This document shows, one piece after another, positions 50,460 through 58,801 of a stretch of 64,000 nucleotides of DNA. The first letter of the stretch is position 1. Each line of letters begins with the position of its first letter. The stretch is from Dyadobacter sp. SG02 (GTDB lineage Bacteria; Bacteroidota; Bacteroidia; Cytophagales; Spirosomataceae): assembly GCF_900109045.1 (NCBI RefSeq), contig NZ_FNYL01000003.1, positions 186,001 to 250,000 of the forward strand, written 5' to 3'. A program made the position numbers and the translations under genes. The notes under the pieces are model-generated. The model was given only the letters and a program-made list of their open reading frames with translations, made no database searches and was not told the DNA's origin.

Positions 50460-53255
50460 ATGCTCAAACAATACCTGCTCACGTTTTGTCTGATTGTTAC
50501 CACTGTTCTTACAGCTCTCGCGCAATCGCCGCCCGGCGGGTCGCCGCCCGGCGGATCGTCGCCCGGCGGGGTCAGAGGTATTATTAAAACCAAAAAAGGC
50601 GAGCCGCTTCCTTTTGCTGCCATTATCGTCAAAGGCACGAGCGTCAGCACCATCTCCAATGAGGAAGGCCGCTACCAGCTCGACCTGAAACCCGGGTATT
50701 ACGAGGTGATATTCCAGTACCTGGGCTACAAAACGGGCCAGAAGGGCTTCACCGTGGAGGACAAAATGCAAACTTTTGACCTTACCATGGAAGAGCAGGC
50801 GCTCAACCTCGGGGAAGTCCGCATTGGCGCCCGCGACGAGGACCCGGCGTACACCATTATGCGGAGCGCCATTGCTAAAAGCCGCTACCATTTCCTGCAA
50901 GTAGATGCCTACACGGCCAAAGTGTATTCCAAATCGTCGATTGTGGTGACGGACCTGCCGCTGGAATTTCTCTATAAAAAGGAAATGAAGGAAATGGAGA
51001 AGGAGACCAACTTCAAAAAGGGCGTACCGATGCTGAATGAAACGGTTTCGGAGGTGACGTTCCGCCAGCCGAGCGTGTACAAGCAACGGGTAATCGCCAC
51101 GCGGAGCAGCATGGACAAGAATATGGCCGATCCGAATATGTACCTGCTCGCGAGTTTCTATCAGCCTGAGGTAGTGAAAGCCGTATCGCCGCTCTCGCCG
51201 CGTGCATTTGCCTATTACAAATTCGAATACCTGGGCGCGTTCCGCGAGAATGGCATTGAAGTGAATAAAATCAAGGTGACACCGCGCAACTGGGGCGAGG
51301 GTGTGTACCGCGGCACGATCCAGATCATCGAAGGCGAGTGGAGCATTTACAGTCTGGATTTGCAGACGGTCAATACCGGTTTTACGCTCTATATCAAGCA
51401 GGTTTACAGCCCGGTGCAAGGGGTGTGGATGCCTGTTAACCAGCAATTCCATGTGCAGGGAGGTATTTACGGGTTTAAAGGAAAAGGCGATTTCGTGATC
51501 TCGCAATCGTTTACCAATGTGAAGGTCAATCCTACATTTAAACCGGATATCGTAGTGATCGACGACAAGAAATTTGCCGACGAAGCCAGGAAAGTGCGCC
51601 TGACCGGCCGGGAGATCAAGACGCAAAATATGGAGCAGGTGGTGAGTAAGCAGAAGGAATTTTCGGCTAAAAACCTCCGCAAAATGATGAAGGAGTACGA
51701 AAAGCAGGAGCTCAAAGAAAAGGAAAAGAAAGGGGAGGATATTGATCTGAAAGTGAGCCGCGAGGATTCGACGCAGGTGGATTCGATGGCTGCGAAACGG
51801 AGTATGGCTTTCTGGGATTCGCTGCGGACCGTGCCGCTTACCGTGGCGGAAGTGAAGAGCTACACACGGCTGGATAGCTTAGTTATTATTAATGAAGGTT
51901 CTGAAAAACAGAAGGATAGCTTAAAAACCAGTAAGTCGGACACGACTAAGTCGAAGAAGGGAAGCAAGTTTGGTTTCGGCGATCTGCTTACCGGGCATAA
52001 TTTCCGGCTCGGTAAGGAAAGTCGCTACCGGCTGGACTACATCGGTCCGTTGCCAGGTGTGCAGGTGAATACGGTGGAAGGTTTGGTACTGAACGGCGCG
52101 GGGTTGAAATTGCGGCATTCGGGTGCGCGTAAGAGCGCAGTGGCGGGCGCCGGTGGGAAGTCTGGGGTGGTCAGGAATGGTCAGGAGTGGTCATTGGGTG
52201 GCTTGACACGCTATTCGTTTGGGCGCAATAACCTCATGCTGACTGGCGTAGGCGATTATAGCTGGGCCCGGAATGCGATCAGCGTTTCGGGCGGTCGCGG
52301 CATTGCCCAGTTCAATGGTGAAAGCCCGATGCATCCGCTGCTTAACACGCTCACGACGCTGTTTTTGGAGCAGAATTTTATCAAAGAATATCAAAAAGAT
52401 TTCCTCCGCGTAGATTTCAAAAGCAGCAGGGAAAACGACCATTTTGAAATCAAAGCCAGCATCGAATATTCCGACCGTTCGGCATTGCCTAACCTGGAAA
52501 GGACGTCGCCCTACCGCTGGATCGACTGGAAGAAACGCGAGTTCACTTCCAATGTTCCCTACAACGTTGAGCAACAAACGGACGCGGCAATAGTAACACC
52601 GCCCATGCAACCCCATCAGGCGCTGACCGTCGGTATTGCGGCGTCCTACAAGCCCTGGCAGAAATACCGCACCCGCGGAGGCAAGACATCCTATTACGAC
52701 GACGATTCGCCGAAACTTTCGATCGGCTACCGTAAGGGAATCCGCAATGCATTCGGCAGCGATGTCGATTACGATTTCGTGCGGATCGGCATCGAGCACG
52801 GTTTCGACATTGGTATCCGCAGCCGGTTGCGCTACAAAGTCGCCGCCGGCAGTTTCCTCGGCAGAGATAGCCTGCAATTCCCGGACTACCAGCATTTCGC
52901 AGGAAACCGGTTCTTCTTCCAGCTCGGCGATCCCGTCGGTACATTCCGAATGCTGGATTATTACAAATACAGCACTTCCAAAGGATTCTTCGAAGCCCAC
53001 GTCCTCACTGAACTTCGCCAATTCCTGTTAACCCAGATACCATGGTTCCGCATTCTGGGTGTGAAGGAGAATTTCATCCTGCACTACCTCGCCACGCCGG
53101 ATTCCAACAACTACGCCGAGCTCGGGTATGGGCTCGATATCGGTATCCGCTTCCCGTTGCGCGTGGAGGTGGTGAATAGTTTCGAGGGTTTTAAATATAA
53201 GAGTACAGCGTTCCGGGTGGGGACTACGATGAATATTGGGTGGGGGAAGGATTAA
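50460..53255 (+). CDS. DUF5686 outer-membrane protein with carboxypeptidase-like domain
   Basis: 931 residues. Signal peptide (MLKQYLLTFCLIVTTVLTALAQ), a SPPGG tandem repeat (residues about 23-37), a carboxypeptidase-regulatory-like domain (VRGIIKTKKGEPLPFAAIIVKGTS...NEEGRYQLDLKPGYYEVIFQYLGYKT) and a long DUF5686 barrel-like region ending FRVGTTMNIGWGKD. A Lys/Glu-rich coiled segment (about 400-440) and a Ser/Thr/Lys linker (about 480-500) interrupt it. The family is common in Bacteroidota and unexplored. The coding sequence holds an in-frame copy of the decamer repeat seen at 6441-6650 (residues about 570-580) and a 15-base tandem repeat near the start. Confidence 0.88.
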   Translation: MLKQYLLTFCLIVTTVLTALAQSPPGGSPPGGSSPGGVRGIIKTKKGEPLPFAAIIVKGTSVSTISNEEGRYQLDLKPGYYEVIFQYLGYKTGQKGFTVEDKMQTFDLTMEEQALNLGEVRIGARDEDPAYTIMRSAIAKSRYHFLQVDAYTAKVYSKSSIVVTDLPLEFLYKKEMKEMEKETNFKKGVPMLNETVSEVTFRQPSVYKQRVIATRSSMDKNMADPNMYLLASFYQPEVVKAVSPLSPRAFAYYKFEYLGAFRENGIEVNKIKVTPRNWGEGVYRGTIQIIEGEWSIYSLDLQTVNTGFTLYIKQVYSPVQGVWMPVNQQFHVQGGIYGFKGKGDFVISQSFTNVKVNPTFKPDIVVIDDKKFADEARKVRLTGREIKTQNMEQVVSKQKEFSAKNLRKMMKEYEKQELKEKEKKGEDIDLKVSREDSTQVDSMAAKRSMAFWDSLRTVPLTVAEVKSYTRLDSLVIINEGSEKQKDSLKTSKSDTTKSKKGSKFGFGDLLTGHNFRLGKESRYRLDYIGPLPGVQVNTVEGLVLNGAGLKLRHSGARKSAVAGAGGKSGVVRNGQEWSLGGLTRYSFGRNNLMLTGVGDYSWARNAISVSGGRGIAQFNGESPMHPLLNTLTTLFLEQNFIKEYQKDFLRVDFKSSRENDHFEIKASIEYSDRSALPNLERTSPYRWIDWKKREFTSNVPYNVEQQTDAAIVTPPMQPHQALTVGIAASYKPWQKYRTRGGKTSYYDDDSPKLSIGYRKGIRNAFGSDVDYDFVRIGIEHGFDIGIRSRLRYKVAAGSFLGRDSLQFPDYQHFAGNRFFFQLGDPVGTFRMLDYYKYSTSKGFFEAHVLTELRQFLLTQIPWFRILGVKENFILHYLATPDSNNYAELGYGLDIGIRFPLRVEVVNSFEGFKYKSTAFRVGTTMNIGWGKD
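50526..50570 (+). repeat. 15-bp tandem repeat coding for SPPGG
   Basis: Three copies of TCGCCGCCCGGCGGG (two with one mismatch) encode SPPGG, SPPGG and SSPGG straight after the signal peptide. Each unit holds the palindrome CCGCCCGGCGG, so slippage could add or remove whole in-frame units. Confidence 0.9.
52168..52197 (+). repeat. in-frame decamer repeat inside the DUF5686 gene
   Basis: Units TGGTCAGGAA, TGGTCAGGAG, TGGTCATTGG follow one another in 10-base register and match the left-arm units at 6441-6510. A 10-base unit does not preserve frame by itself, but three units (30 bases) do, adding about ten residues (VVRNGQEWSLG). Confidence 0.8.
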
Positions 53256-53280
53256 AGTTTTACAACTTTTCCCGGATTTG

Positions 53281-54291
53281 TTAGCAGAAATTTCTAAGCT
53301 TCGCCGTAATCTCTTCTTCGCTTGGGAGCAGTTTTCTGTATTGCTTGGGCAACTGGTTGGTCGTGTTATAAGTGGCTACGCCAATGGGTGAGGCGATGTT
53401 TTTCAAAGAATATTCGACGACAGTTCTGTCTTTATTTTTGCAAATGATGATTCCGATTGATTCGTTTTCGTGAGGTAACCTCACCTTGTCGTTCAAAACC
53501 GAAAGGTAAAACTCCATTTTGCCCTTATGCTCGGGTTCGAATTCGCCGATTTTGAGGTCGATGGCGATTAGGCATTGCAGCTTGCGGTGGTAGAGTAACA
53601 AATCCACCCAATAGTCGCGTTCGCCAACCTGTATGCGATATTGATTGCCGACGAAAGTATAATTGTTACCCATTTCCAGTAAAAATTTTCGGATGTTCTT
53701 CACGAGTTGCTGCTCCAACTCGGACTCCGAATGCAGCTCCGCTAAATCAAGGAAATCGAATGTGTAGTTGTCTTTGACTGCGAGCAGGGCCTGCTTACTT
53801 GCCGGTTCTGGCAAGGCGTAGTCAAAATTGGTTTGGTTGAGCAAATATCGTTCAAAAGCCTTGTGCTCGATCTGATGGAGAAGCACGTTTTTCGACCAGC
53901 CATATTTACTGGTTGACAAGATGTAAAATTGCCGTTCATGACTCAGTTTGCATTTGGAAAGTATGACCAGATGCTTACTCCAGCTAATTTCTCCAACCAG
54001 TGGTTGGAGATTTATATCTGACTGATAGTCAGAATAAAACTGAACCATATACCAGATATTTGTAGTCGAGAAACCACTCGATTTCGGGAACTCGGTTTGC
54101 AGTTCTTTCGACAGGGACGTGACGATCGATTTCCCCCAGCTTTCGCTTTGTTTTTCAGCAATTGACTTACCGATTTCCCAGTAGAGTTGAATAAGTTTTA
54201 CATTGACGGTCTTCAATGCCTCGTACTGCGCCGAACGCACTTTTTCCTTGATTTCGGCTATAAACAGCCTTTCAGAGGTGTCCATTTTCAT
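53281..54291 (-). CDS. PDDEXK nuclease domain protein (YhcG/DUF1016)
   Basis: 336 residues. N-terminal DUF1016 helical domain (MKMDTSERLFIAEIKEKVRSAQYEALKTVNVKLIQLYWEIGKSIAEK) and C-terminal YhcG nuclease fold with YWVDLLLYHRKLQCLIAIDLKIGEFEPEHKGKM, where Asp in WVDLL and Asp-Leu-Lys in AIDLKIG supply the PD-(D/E)xK-type metal site. YhcG-like proteins are scattered by transfer and sometimes sit with restriction or defence genes; here it is alone. The base composition is lower in G+C than its flanks, in line with acquisition. Target is unknown. It converges on the DUF5686 gene, with a 25-base gap. Confidence 0.87.
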   Translation of the reverse strand: MKMDTSERLFIAEIKEKVRSAQYEALKTVNVKLIQLYWEIGKSIAEKQSESWGKSIVTSLSKELQTEFPKSSGFSTTNIWYMVQFYSDYQSDINLQPLVGEISWSKHLVILSKCKLSHERQFYILSTSKYGWSKNVLLHQIEHKAFERYLLNQTNFDYALPEPASKQALLAVKDNYTFDFLDLAELHSESELEQQLVKNIRKFLLEMGNNYTFVGNQYRIQVGERDYWVDLLLYHRKLQCLIAIDLKIGEFEPEHKGKMEFYLSVLNDKVRLPHENESIGIIICKNKDRTVVEYSLKNIASPIGVATYNTTNQLPKQYRKLLPSEEEITAKLRNFC

Positions 54292-54516
54292 AGTTAAGAT
54301 CAGTTAAGTTCTGACCTTTGGACGTGGGGGCTTGCATTTGGTAACGCTTTGTAGAATATTTTTTTCGAAAATAATTTAACCGGTTACTTATCTTTGCCCT
54401 CATTAAAATCTCCTGATAAATACCACATCACCACAGAATAGAGCCTAGCTCTTCTGTCACTTCCCGGGCTTGTCGCTTCGGGTAGTTTGCTACATCCAAA
54501 ATTTTATCAGAGAGAA

Positions 54517-55149
54517 ATGAAAGAACTACAAAAAATAGCCGTGATCGGCGGCGGAGGCCGTACTGGCCAATATCTTGTCAATCAACTCATTGAAAAAGGG
54601 TATTCGTTGAAATTGCTGCTTCGGCATCCTGAGAACTTTACCATGCAGAGCCCGCTGATCGAGATCGTGGAGGGTGATGTGCTAAATCCGGAGGCTGTTC
54701 GAATACTGCTGGAAGATTGTAGTGCAGTTCTTAGCACGGCAGGGCAGCGACAGGACGAACCGTTGGTGGCGAGCCAGGCGAGTGTCAATATCATGAATGC
54801 GATCGGTGACAGGCCGGTGCGGTATGTGGTGCTGGCGGGATTGAATGTCGATACACCATCCGACGAGAAAGGCGAGCAATCGGTGAAAGCGACCGAATGG
54901 ATGCGCGCGACTTTTCCTGCTATCCACAACGACCGGCAGAAATCCTATTCGGTGCTGGCTGAAAGCAATGCGGAATGGATCATGGTTCGGGTGCCTTATA
55001 TTGAATTCAACGGAAACCGGGCCGAAGTAAAAGTGAGTGGTACGGACTCGCCGGGTGCGAAGATCGATGCGGCGGATATTGCCGGGTTTATGATCAATCA
55101 GATCACGGATGACACCTGGCTGCGGAAGGCGCCGTTTATCTCTAATTAA
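54517..55149 (+). CDS. NAD(P)-binding atypical SDR (NmrA-like)
   Basis: 210 residues from ATG 54517; a TTG at 54487 is less likely. The Rossmann fold begins KIAVIGGGGRTGQYLVNQLIEKGYSLKLLLRHPE with GGGGRTG as the nucleotide motif, then VEGDVLNPEAVRILLEDCSAVLSTAG. The body lacks the YxxxK catalytic pair, as in NmrA/SDR_a5-type proteins, and EWIMVRVPYIEF closes the substrate side. Such proteins reduce small molecules or act as redox sensors. It is monocistronic with about 220 bases upstream and shares a bidirectional terminator with the convergent oxidoreductase. Confidence 0.85.
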   Translation: MKELQKIAVIGGGGRTGQYLVNQLIEKGYSLKLLLRHPENFTMQSPLIEIVEGDVLNPEAVRILLEDCSAVLSTAGQRQDEPLVASQASVNIMNAIGDRPVRYVVLAGLNVDTPSDEKGEQSVKATEWMRATFPAIHNDRQKSYSVLAESNAEWIMVRVPYIEFNGNRAEVKVSGTDSPGAKIDAADIAGFMINQITDDTWLRKAPFISN

Positions 55150-55153
55150 CGGC

Positions 55154-55184
55154 AATGGCCGGCAAATATCGTTTGCCGGCCATT
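55154..55184. terminator. bidirectional terminator between SDR and FAD/Fe-S genes
   Basis: AATGGCCGGCAAA (55154-55166) pairs perfectly with TTTGCCGGCCATT (55172-55184) around a five-base loop, with T-rich sequence on the forward side (TTCTATTTTC). It lies between two convergent genes. Confidence 0.9.
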
Positions 55185-55206
55185 TTCTATTTTCAATCAA
55201 ATGCTT

Positions 55207-58182
55207 TTAAACCAATGCATTCCAGAGGATTTCCGCCGGGTGCAGCGCTTTCCGGCCGGTACCGTCGTGGATCTGGTGGCGACAGCTGGTGCCTGGAGCC
55301 GCGATGATCACTTCTTCCGGTTGCTGGCGCACGGTCGGGAAGAGTACCAGCTCGCCGATCTGCATGGAAATATCGAAATGCTCTTTCTCATAACCGAATG
55401 AGCCCGCCATCCCGCAGCATCCCGATGGAATGAGCTGTACGGTGTAGTTTTCAGGTAGCGAGAGCATCTTTTTCGTAGGTATCACGCTCGAAATGGCTTT
55501 TTGCTGGCAATGTCCGTGCAGCTTGATGAGCCGTTTCTCTTTCGTAAACTGGTTTTTAGTAATGTTTTTCAGCTCAATTTCGCGTGCGATGAACTCGTCG
55601 AACTGTAATGCATTCTGTGCGATCTTTTTGGTGTCTTCTACCAGTTCGTCGCTTACCAGGTCCGGATATTCGTCGCGGAACGTCAGGATCGCAGAAGGTT
55701 CGATGCCGACTAGCGGCGTGTCGTGCGAGATAATGTCTTTTAGCAGACGGATATTCTCCTCCGCGATTTTCTTCGCGTCCCGCAACAGGCCTTTGGATAA
55801 CTGCGGCCGTCCGGAAGGTCCGTGATTTGGAATAATGACCTCGTATCCGAGCTTTTCCAGCGCGAGAATGGCGGTTTTGCCAATTTCTACATCGTTATAA
55901 TTCGTGAACTCATCGCAGAACAAATACACTTTCCGCTCCGATTTCGGGGCGCTGTTTTTTCGCTGGTCATACCATTTTTTCAACGTCGTGCTGTGCAGCA
56001 GCGGCATGGTGCGTTCGGGGTGGAAGCCCACTACGGTATTCGCGATTTTGCGGAGCGGCGCATTCTTGAAAATCAGGTTGTAAGCCCACGGGACGTAGCT
56101 CGCAAGGCCCGTCATTTTAGAGAAATTACCGATGAGCCATGAGCGCACGGGAATGCCGTTGGCATCATGGTATTGCTGCAAAAACTCCATTTTCAGCTTC
56201 GCAACGTCCACATTGGAAGGACATTCGCCTTTGCAGCCCTTGCAGGCGAGGCAGAGGTCGTACACTTCCTTGATTTCCTTGTTATCGAAGCGGTTTTCCT
56301 TGGGCGAGCGCGTAAGCATTTCGCGCAGGATGTTCGCACGGGCGCGGGTAGTGTCTTTTTCATTGCGGGTAGCCATGAAGCTCGGACACATCGTACCGCC
56401 GCTCAGGTGCGTCTTCCGGCAATCGCCCGAGCCGTTGCATTGCTCGGCGTGTTGCAGAATATCCTGATCGTGGAAACGGAAATTCGTTTTAAATGTCGGC
56501 GTTTTCTGATCGGCTTCGTAGCGCAGGAACGTGTCCATCGGCGCCGTATCAACGATCTTACCCGGGTTGAAGATGTTGTTCGGGTCCCAGGCTTTTTTGA
56601 TATCCTTGAAAAGCTGGTAGTTGTGCTGGCCCACCATTTTCGGGATAAATTCCCCGCGCAGGCGGCCGTCACCGTGCTCGCCGGAAAGCGAGCCGTCGTA
56701 TTTTTTAACCAGGTCAGCGATTTCCTCCGCGATCATCCTGAACTGGCGATGCCCTTCGCTGGTTTTGAGGTTGATAATCGGCCTCAAATGCAGCTCGCCC
56801 GAGCCGGCGTGCGCATAATGCACGGCCGACATGCCATTCTTTTTCAGGATCTCATTGAATTCCCGAATGTATTCAGGCTGGTCGTAAACGTCGATCGCCG
56901 TGTCTTCGATCACCGCTACCGCTTTTTCATCACCGGGGATATTGCCCAGCAAGCCGAGCCCGGCTTTCCGCAACGTCCATATCTTCTTGGTATCATCCCC
57001 GAAAAGCAATGGGTAATGGAAACCGATACCGGCTTCTCTAAATTCTTTTTCCAGATCCGCAGCCAGCTGTTCGACTTCCTCTTTCGTTTCCCTCGAAAGG
57101 TCCACTACCAGGATCGCCGGGAATTTGCCGTCGGGCTTGTTCTTGACGAAAAATGCATTTTTCCGCTGCTCGACATTGGTAGCTGCACATTCCAGTACGT
57201 ACTCGTCGATGAGCTCCACCGCATGCGGGCCATATTTGAGCGTCAGAATGGTTGCCCGCAGCGCTTCGTCGATCGTGTCGCAATGCACGCAAACGAGGCC
57301 CTGTGTCTTCGGCGGCAGCGGCACCAGGTTCACCTTGATTTCCGTCAGGAAGCACAAAGTCCCTTCCGAGCCGGCGATCAGGCTGCACATATTGAATGGC
57401 TTGTCCGAACCGGTTCCCGCCGTATAGGGCTCCATATTCAGCAGCATATCGAGGGCATAACCCGTATTGCGGCGCTCTACCGACGGTTTCGGGAAGTTTT
57501 TCCGGATCTCGGCCTGGTTTTCGGGCGAATTCAGGATGGCGTCGGTATTCAGGTATATTTTATCCAGAAGCGATGCGCTGCCGTTTTTCTGGCGGGCGTT
57601 GTTCAGGAGCGACTGCAACTCTCCGGCAGCCACATTTTTGAACTCCGCATCGCTCCCGTCGGCGAGGATCGCCTTCACTTCCAGCAAATGTTCCCGCGTG
57701 CTTCCGTATACGATCGAGTTGGAGCCGCAGGAGTTGTTACCCACCATGCCGCCGATCATCGCGCGGTTTGCGGTAGAAGTTTCAGGCCCGAAATACAGTC
57801 CGTAAGGTTTCAGGGCCATATTCAGCTCGTCGCGTACGACGCCCGGCTGCACGCGTACCCAGCGTTCCTCGGCATTAATTTCGAGTATTTTATTGAAGTT
57901 TTTCGAAACGTCTACTATTATACCGTTACCCACCACCTGGCCCGCGAGCGAGGTGCCGGCGGTACGGGGAATCAGCGAAACTTTCTTTTCCGTGGCATAC
58001 GAAATAAGCGTTTTAAGATCACCGATCGATTTGGGAATCGATACGGCAAGCGGCATTTCGCGATAGGCAGACGCGTCTGTTGCATATAACGTCCGCATGG
58101 TATTGTCGTAAAAGAGGTCACCATCAAGGCGTTGTGCAAGCAAACTCAGATCTGCATCTGATACTGGAGACAGGGAAGTCAT
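55207..58182 (-). CDS. FAD/Fe-S oxidoreductase, GlcD-GlpC fusion type
   Basis: 991 residues from ATG 58182; an earlier ATG (58230) is less likely. N-terminal FAD domain of the GlcD/D-lactate dehydrogenase family (PRTAGTSLAGQVVGNGIIVD, MIGGMVGNNSCGSNSIVYG, FAD-oxidase C domain with HAGSGELHLRPIINL and GEHGDGRLRGE). The C-terminal third is a GlpC/CCG-like Fe-S domain: CNGSGDC, CLACKGCKGECPSNVD, then paired Cys blocks IPSGCCGMAGSFG. Fused enzymes of this type oxidise D-lactate, glycolate or D-2-hydroxyglutarate and pass electrons to quinone or a carrier. Substrate is not set by the visible residues. It is monocistronic and shares a terminator with the preceding SDR gene. Confidence 0.9.
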   Translation of the reverse strand: MTSLSPVSDADLSLLAQRLDGDLFYDNTMRTLYATDASAYREMPLAVSIPKSIGDLKTLISYATEKKVSLIPRTAGTSLAGQVVGNGIIVDVSKNFNKILEINAEERWVRVQPGVVRDELNMALKPYGLYFGPETSTANRAMIGGMVGNNSCGSNSIVYGSTREHLLEVKAILADGSDAEFKNVAAGELQSLLNNARQKNGSASLLDKIYLNTDAILNSPENQAEIRKNFPKPSVERRNTGYALDMLLNMEPYTAGTGSDKPFNMCSLIAGSEGTLCFLTEIKVNLVPLPPKTQGLVCVHCDTIDEALRATILTLKYGPHAVELIDEYVLECAATNVEQRKNAFFVKNKPDGKFPAILVVDLSRETKEEVEQLAADLEKEFREAGIGFHYPLLFGDDTKKIWTLRKAGLGLLGNIPGDEKAVAVIEDTAIDVYDQPEYIREFNEILKKNGMSAVHYAHAGSGELHLRPIINLKTSEGHRQFRMIAEEIADLVKKYDGSLSGEHGDGRLRGEFIPKMVGQHNYQLFKDIKKAWDPNNIFNPGKIVDTAPMDTFLRYEADQKTPTFKTNFRFHDQDILQHAEQCNGSGDCRKTHLSGGTMCPSFMATRNEKDTTRARANILREMLTRSPKENRFDNKEIKEVYDLCLACKGCKGECPSNVDVAKLKMEFLQQYHDANGIPVRSWLIGNFSKMTGLASYVPWAYNLIFKNAPLRKIANTVVGFHPERTMPLLHSTTLKKWYDQRKNSAPKSERKVYLFCDEFTNYNDVEIGKTAILALEKLGYEVIIPNHGPSGRPQLSKGLLRDAKKIAEENIRLLKDIISHDTPLVGIEPSAILTFRDEYPDLVSDELVEDTKKIAQNALQFDEFIAREIELKNITKNQFTKEKRLIKLHGHCQQKAISSVIPTKKMLSLPENYTVQLIPSGCCGMAGSFGYEKEHFDISMQIGELVLFPTVRQQPEEVIIAAPGTSCRHQIHDGTGRKALHPAEILWNALV

Positions 58183-58468
58183 AAATGCAATTAACTGGGA
58201 AAATAACGGACTCAAAGTTACGCACATCAACGAAGGAAGTCCAGCAAAAAGTTGCGTAAAGTGGCGGGCGGGGCATCGGAGGCGTTTAACGTATTGTATT
58301 ATCCAGATTCTTTGTATTATTTTGTATAAAACGTAGTGTAAAATTTATATTTTTTCATACTAAAATTCACGGTAAAGTCTGTTTGGTTTTGGGATATTTG
58401 TGGATAAGTGTCGAAAGAATGTTAAAATGGTACAGCGTCACCTCCTTGGAGCTAGTAATATCTAACCT

Positions 58469-58789
58469 ATGATGAATTTATACATTGATATACCCCGTCG
58501 ATACGCATTCCGGACCGCCCTGGCTCCGCGCGTCAAGGCAAAACAATTCTTTTCGAAATTTGGAATCTTTGCATTACTCCTCGCTGCTTTTTCCGGTACT
58601 GATCCCGAAGTTGACAGCATAGGTTATTTCAATCATAATGCCCCCGGCTTTTGCACAGATCAGAATAACACCTTCGCTTCGGAAGCGCCGTCGGGCTGGA
58701 ATGGTTTCACTACTTTGGCCGATTTTTACGACACCTTCGAAAAGGAAGGCGCGAGCGTCGGGAAACCCGCATCAGGTCGCGATAAGTAA
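58469..58789 (+). CDS. hypothetical protein upstream of the VCBS gene
   Basis: 106 residues: MMNLYIDIPRRYAFRTALAP, then one hydrophobic stretch (FGIFALLLAAFSG, residues about 31-43) and a polar tail (NHNAPGFCTDQNNTFASEAPSGWNGFTTLADFYDTFEKEG). It may be a small secreted or anchored protein, but the hydrophobic stretch is internal and not a clean signal peptide. Its stop is 12 bases before the VCBS lipoprotein gene, suggesting co-transcription. No family is recognised; the start ATG at 58469 (or 58472) is the only good one. The 238 bases upstream, shared with the FAD/Fe-S gene, are A+T-rich with no firm promoter. Confidence 0.5.
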   Translation: MMNLYIDIPRRYAFRTALAPRVKAKQFFSKFGIFALLLAAFSGTDPEVDSIGYFNHNAPGFCTDQNNTFASEAPSGWNGFTTLADFYDTFEKEGASVGKPASGRDK

Positions 58790-58801
58790 CATTTTCGTAT
58801 A

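Noticed and set aside
50418..51626. A 402-codon open frame on the reverse strand
   Set aside because: Antisense to the DUF5686 gene and without any recognisable domain.
56167..58089. A 640-codon open frame on the forward strand
   Set aside because: It is antisense to the FAD/Fe-S oxidoreductase, whose motifs are unmistakable; the long shadow comes from codon bias.
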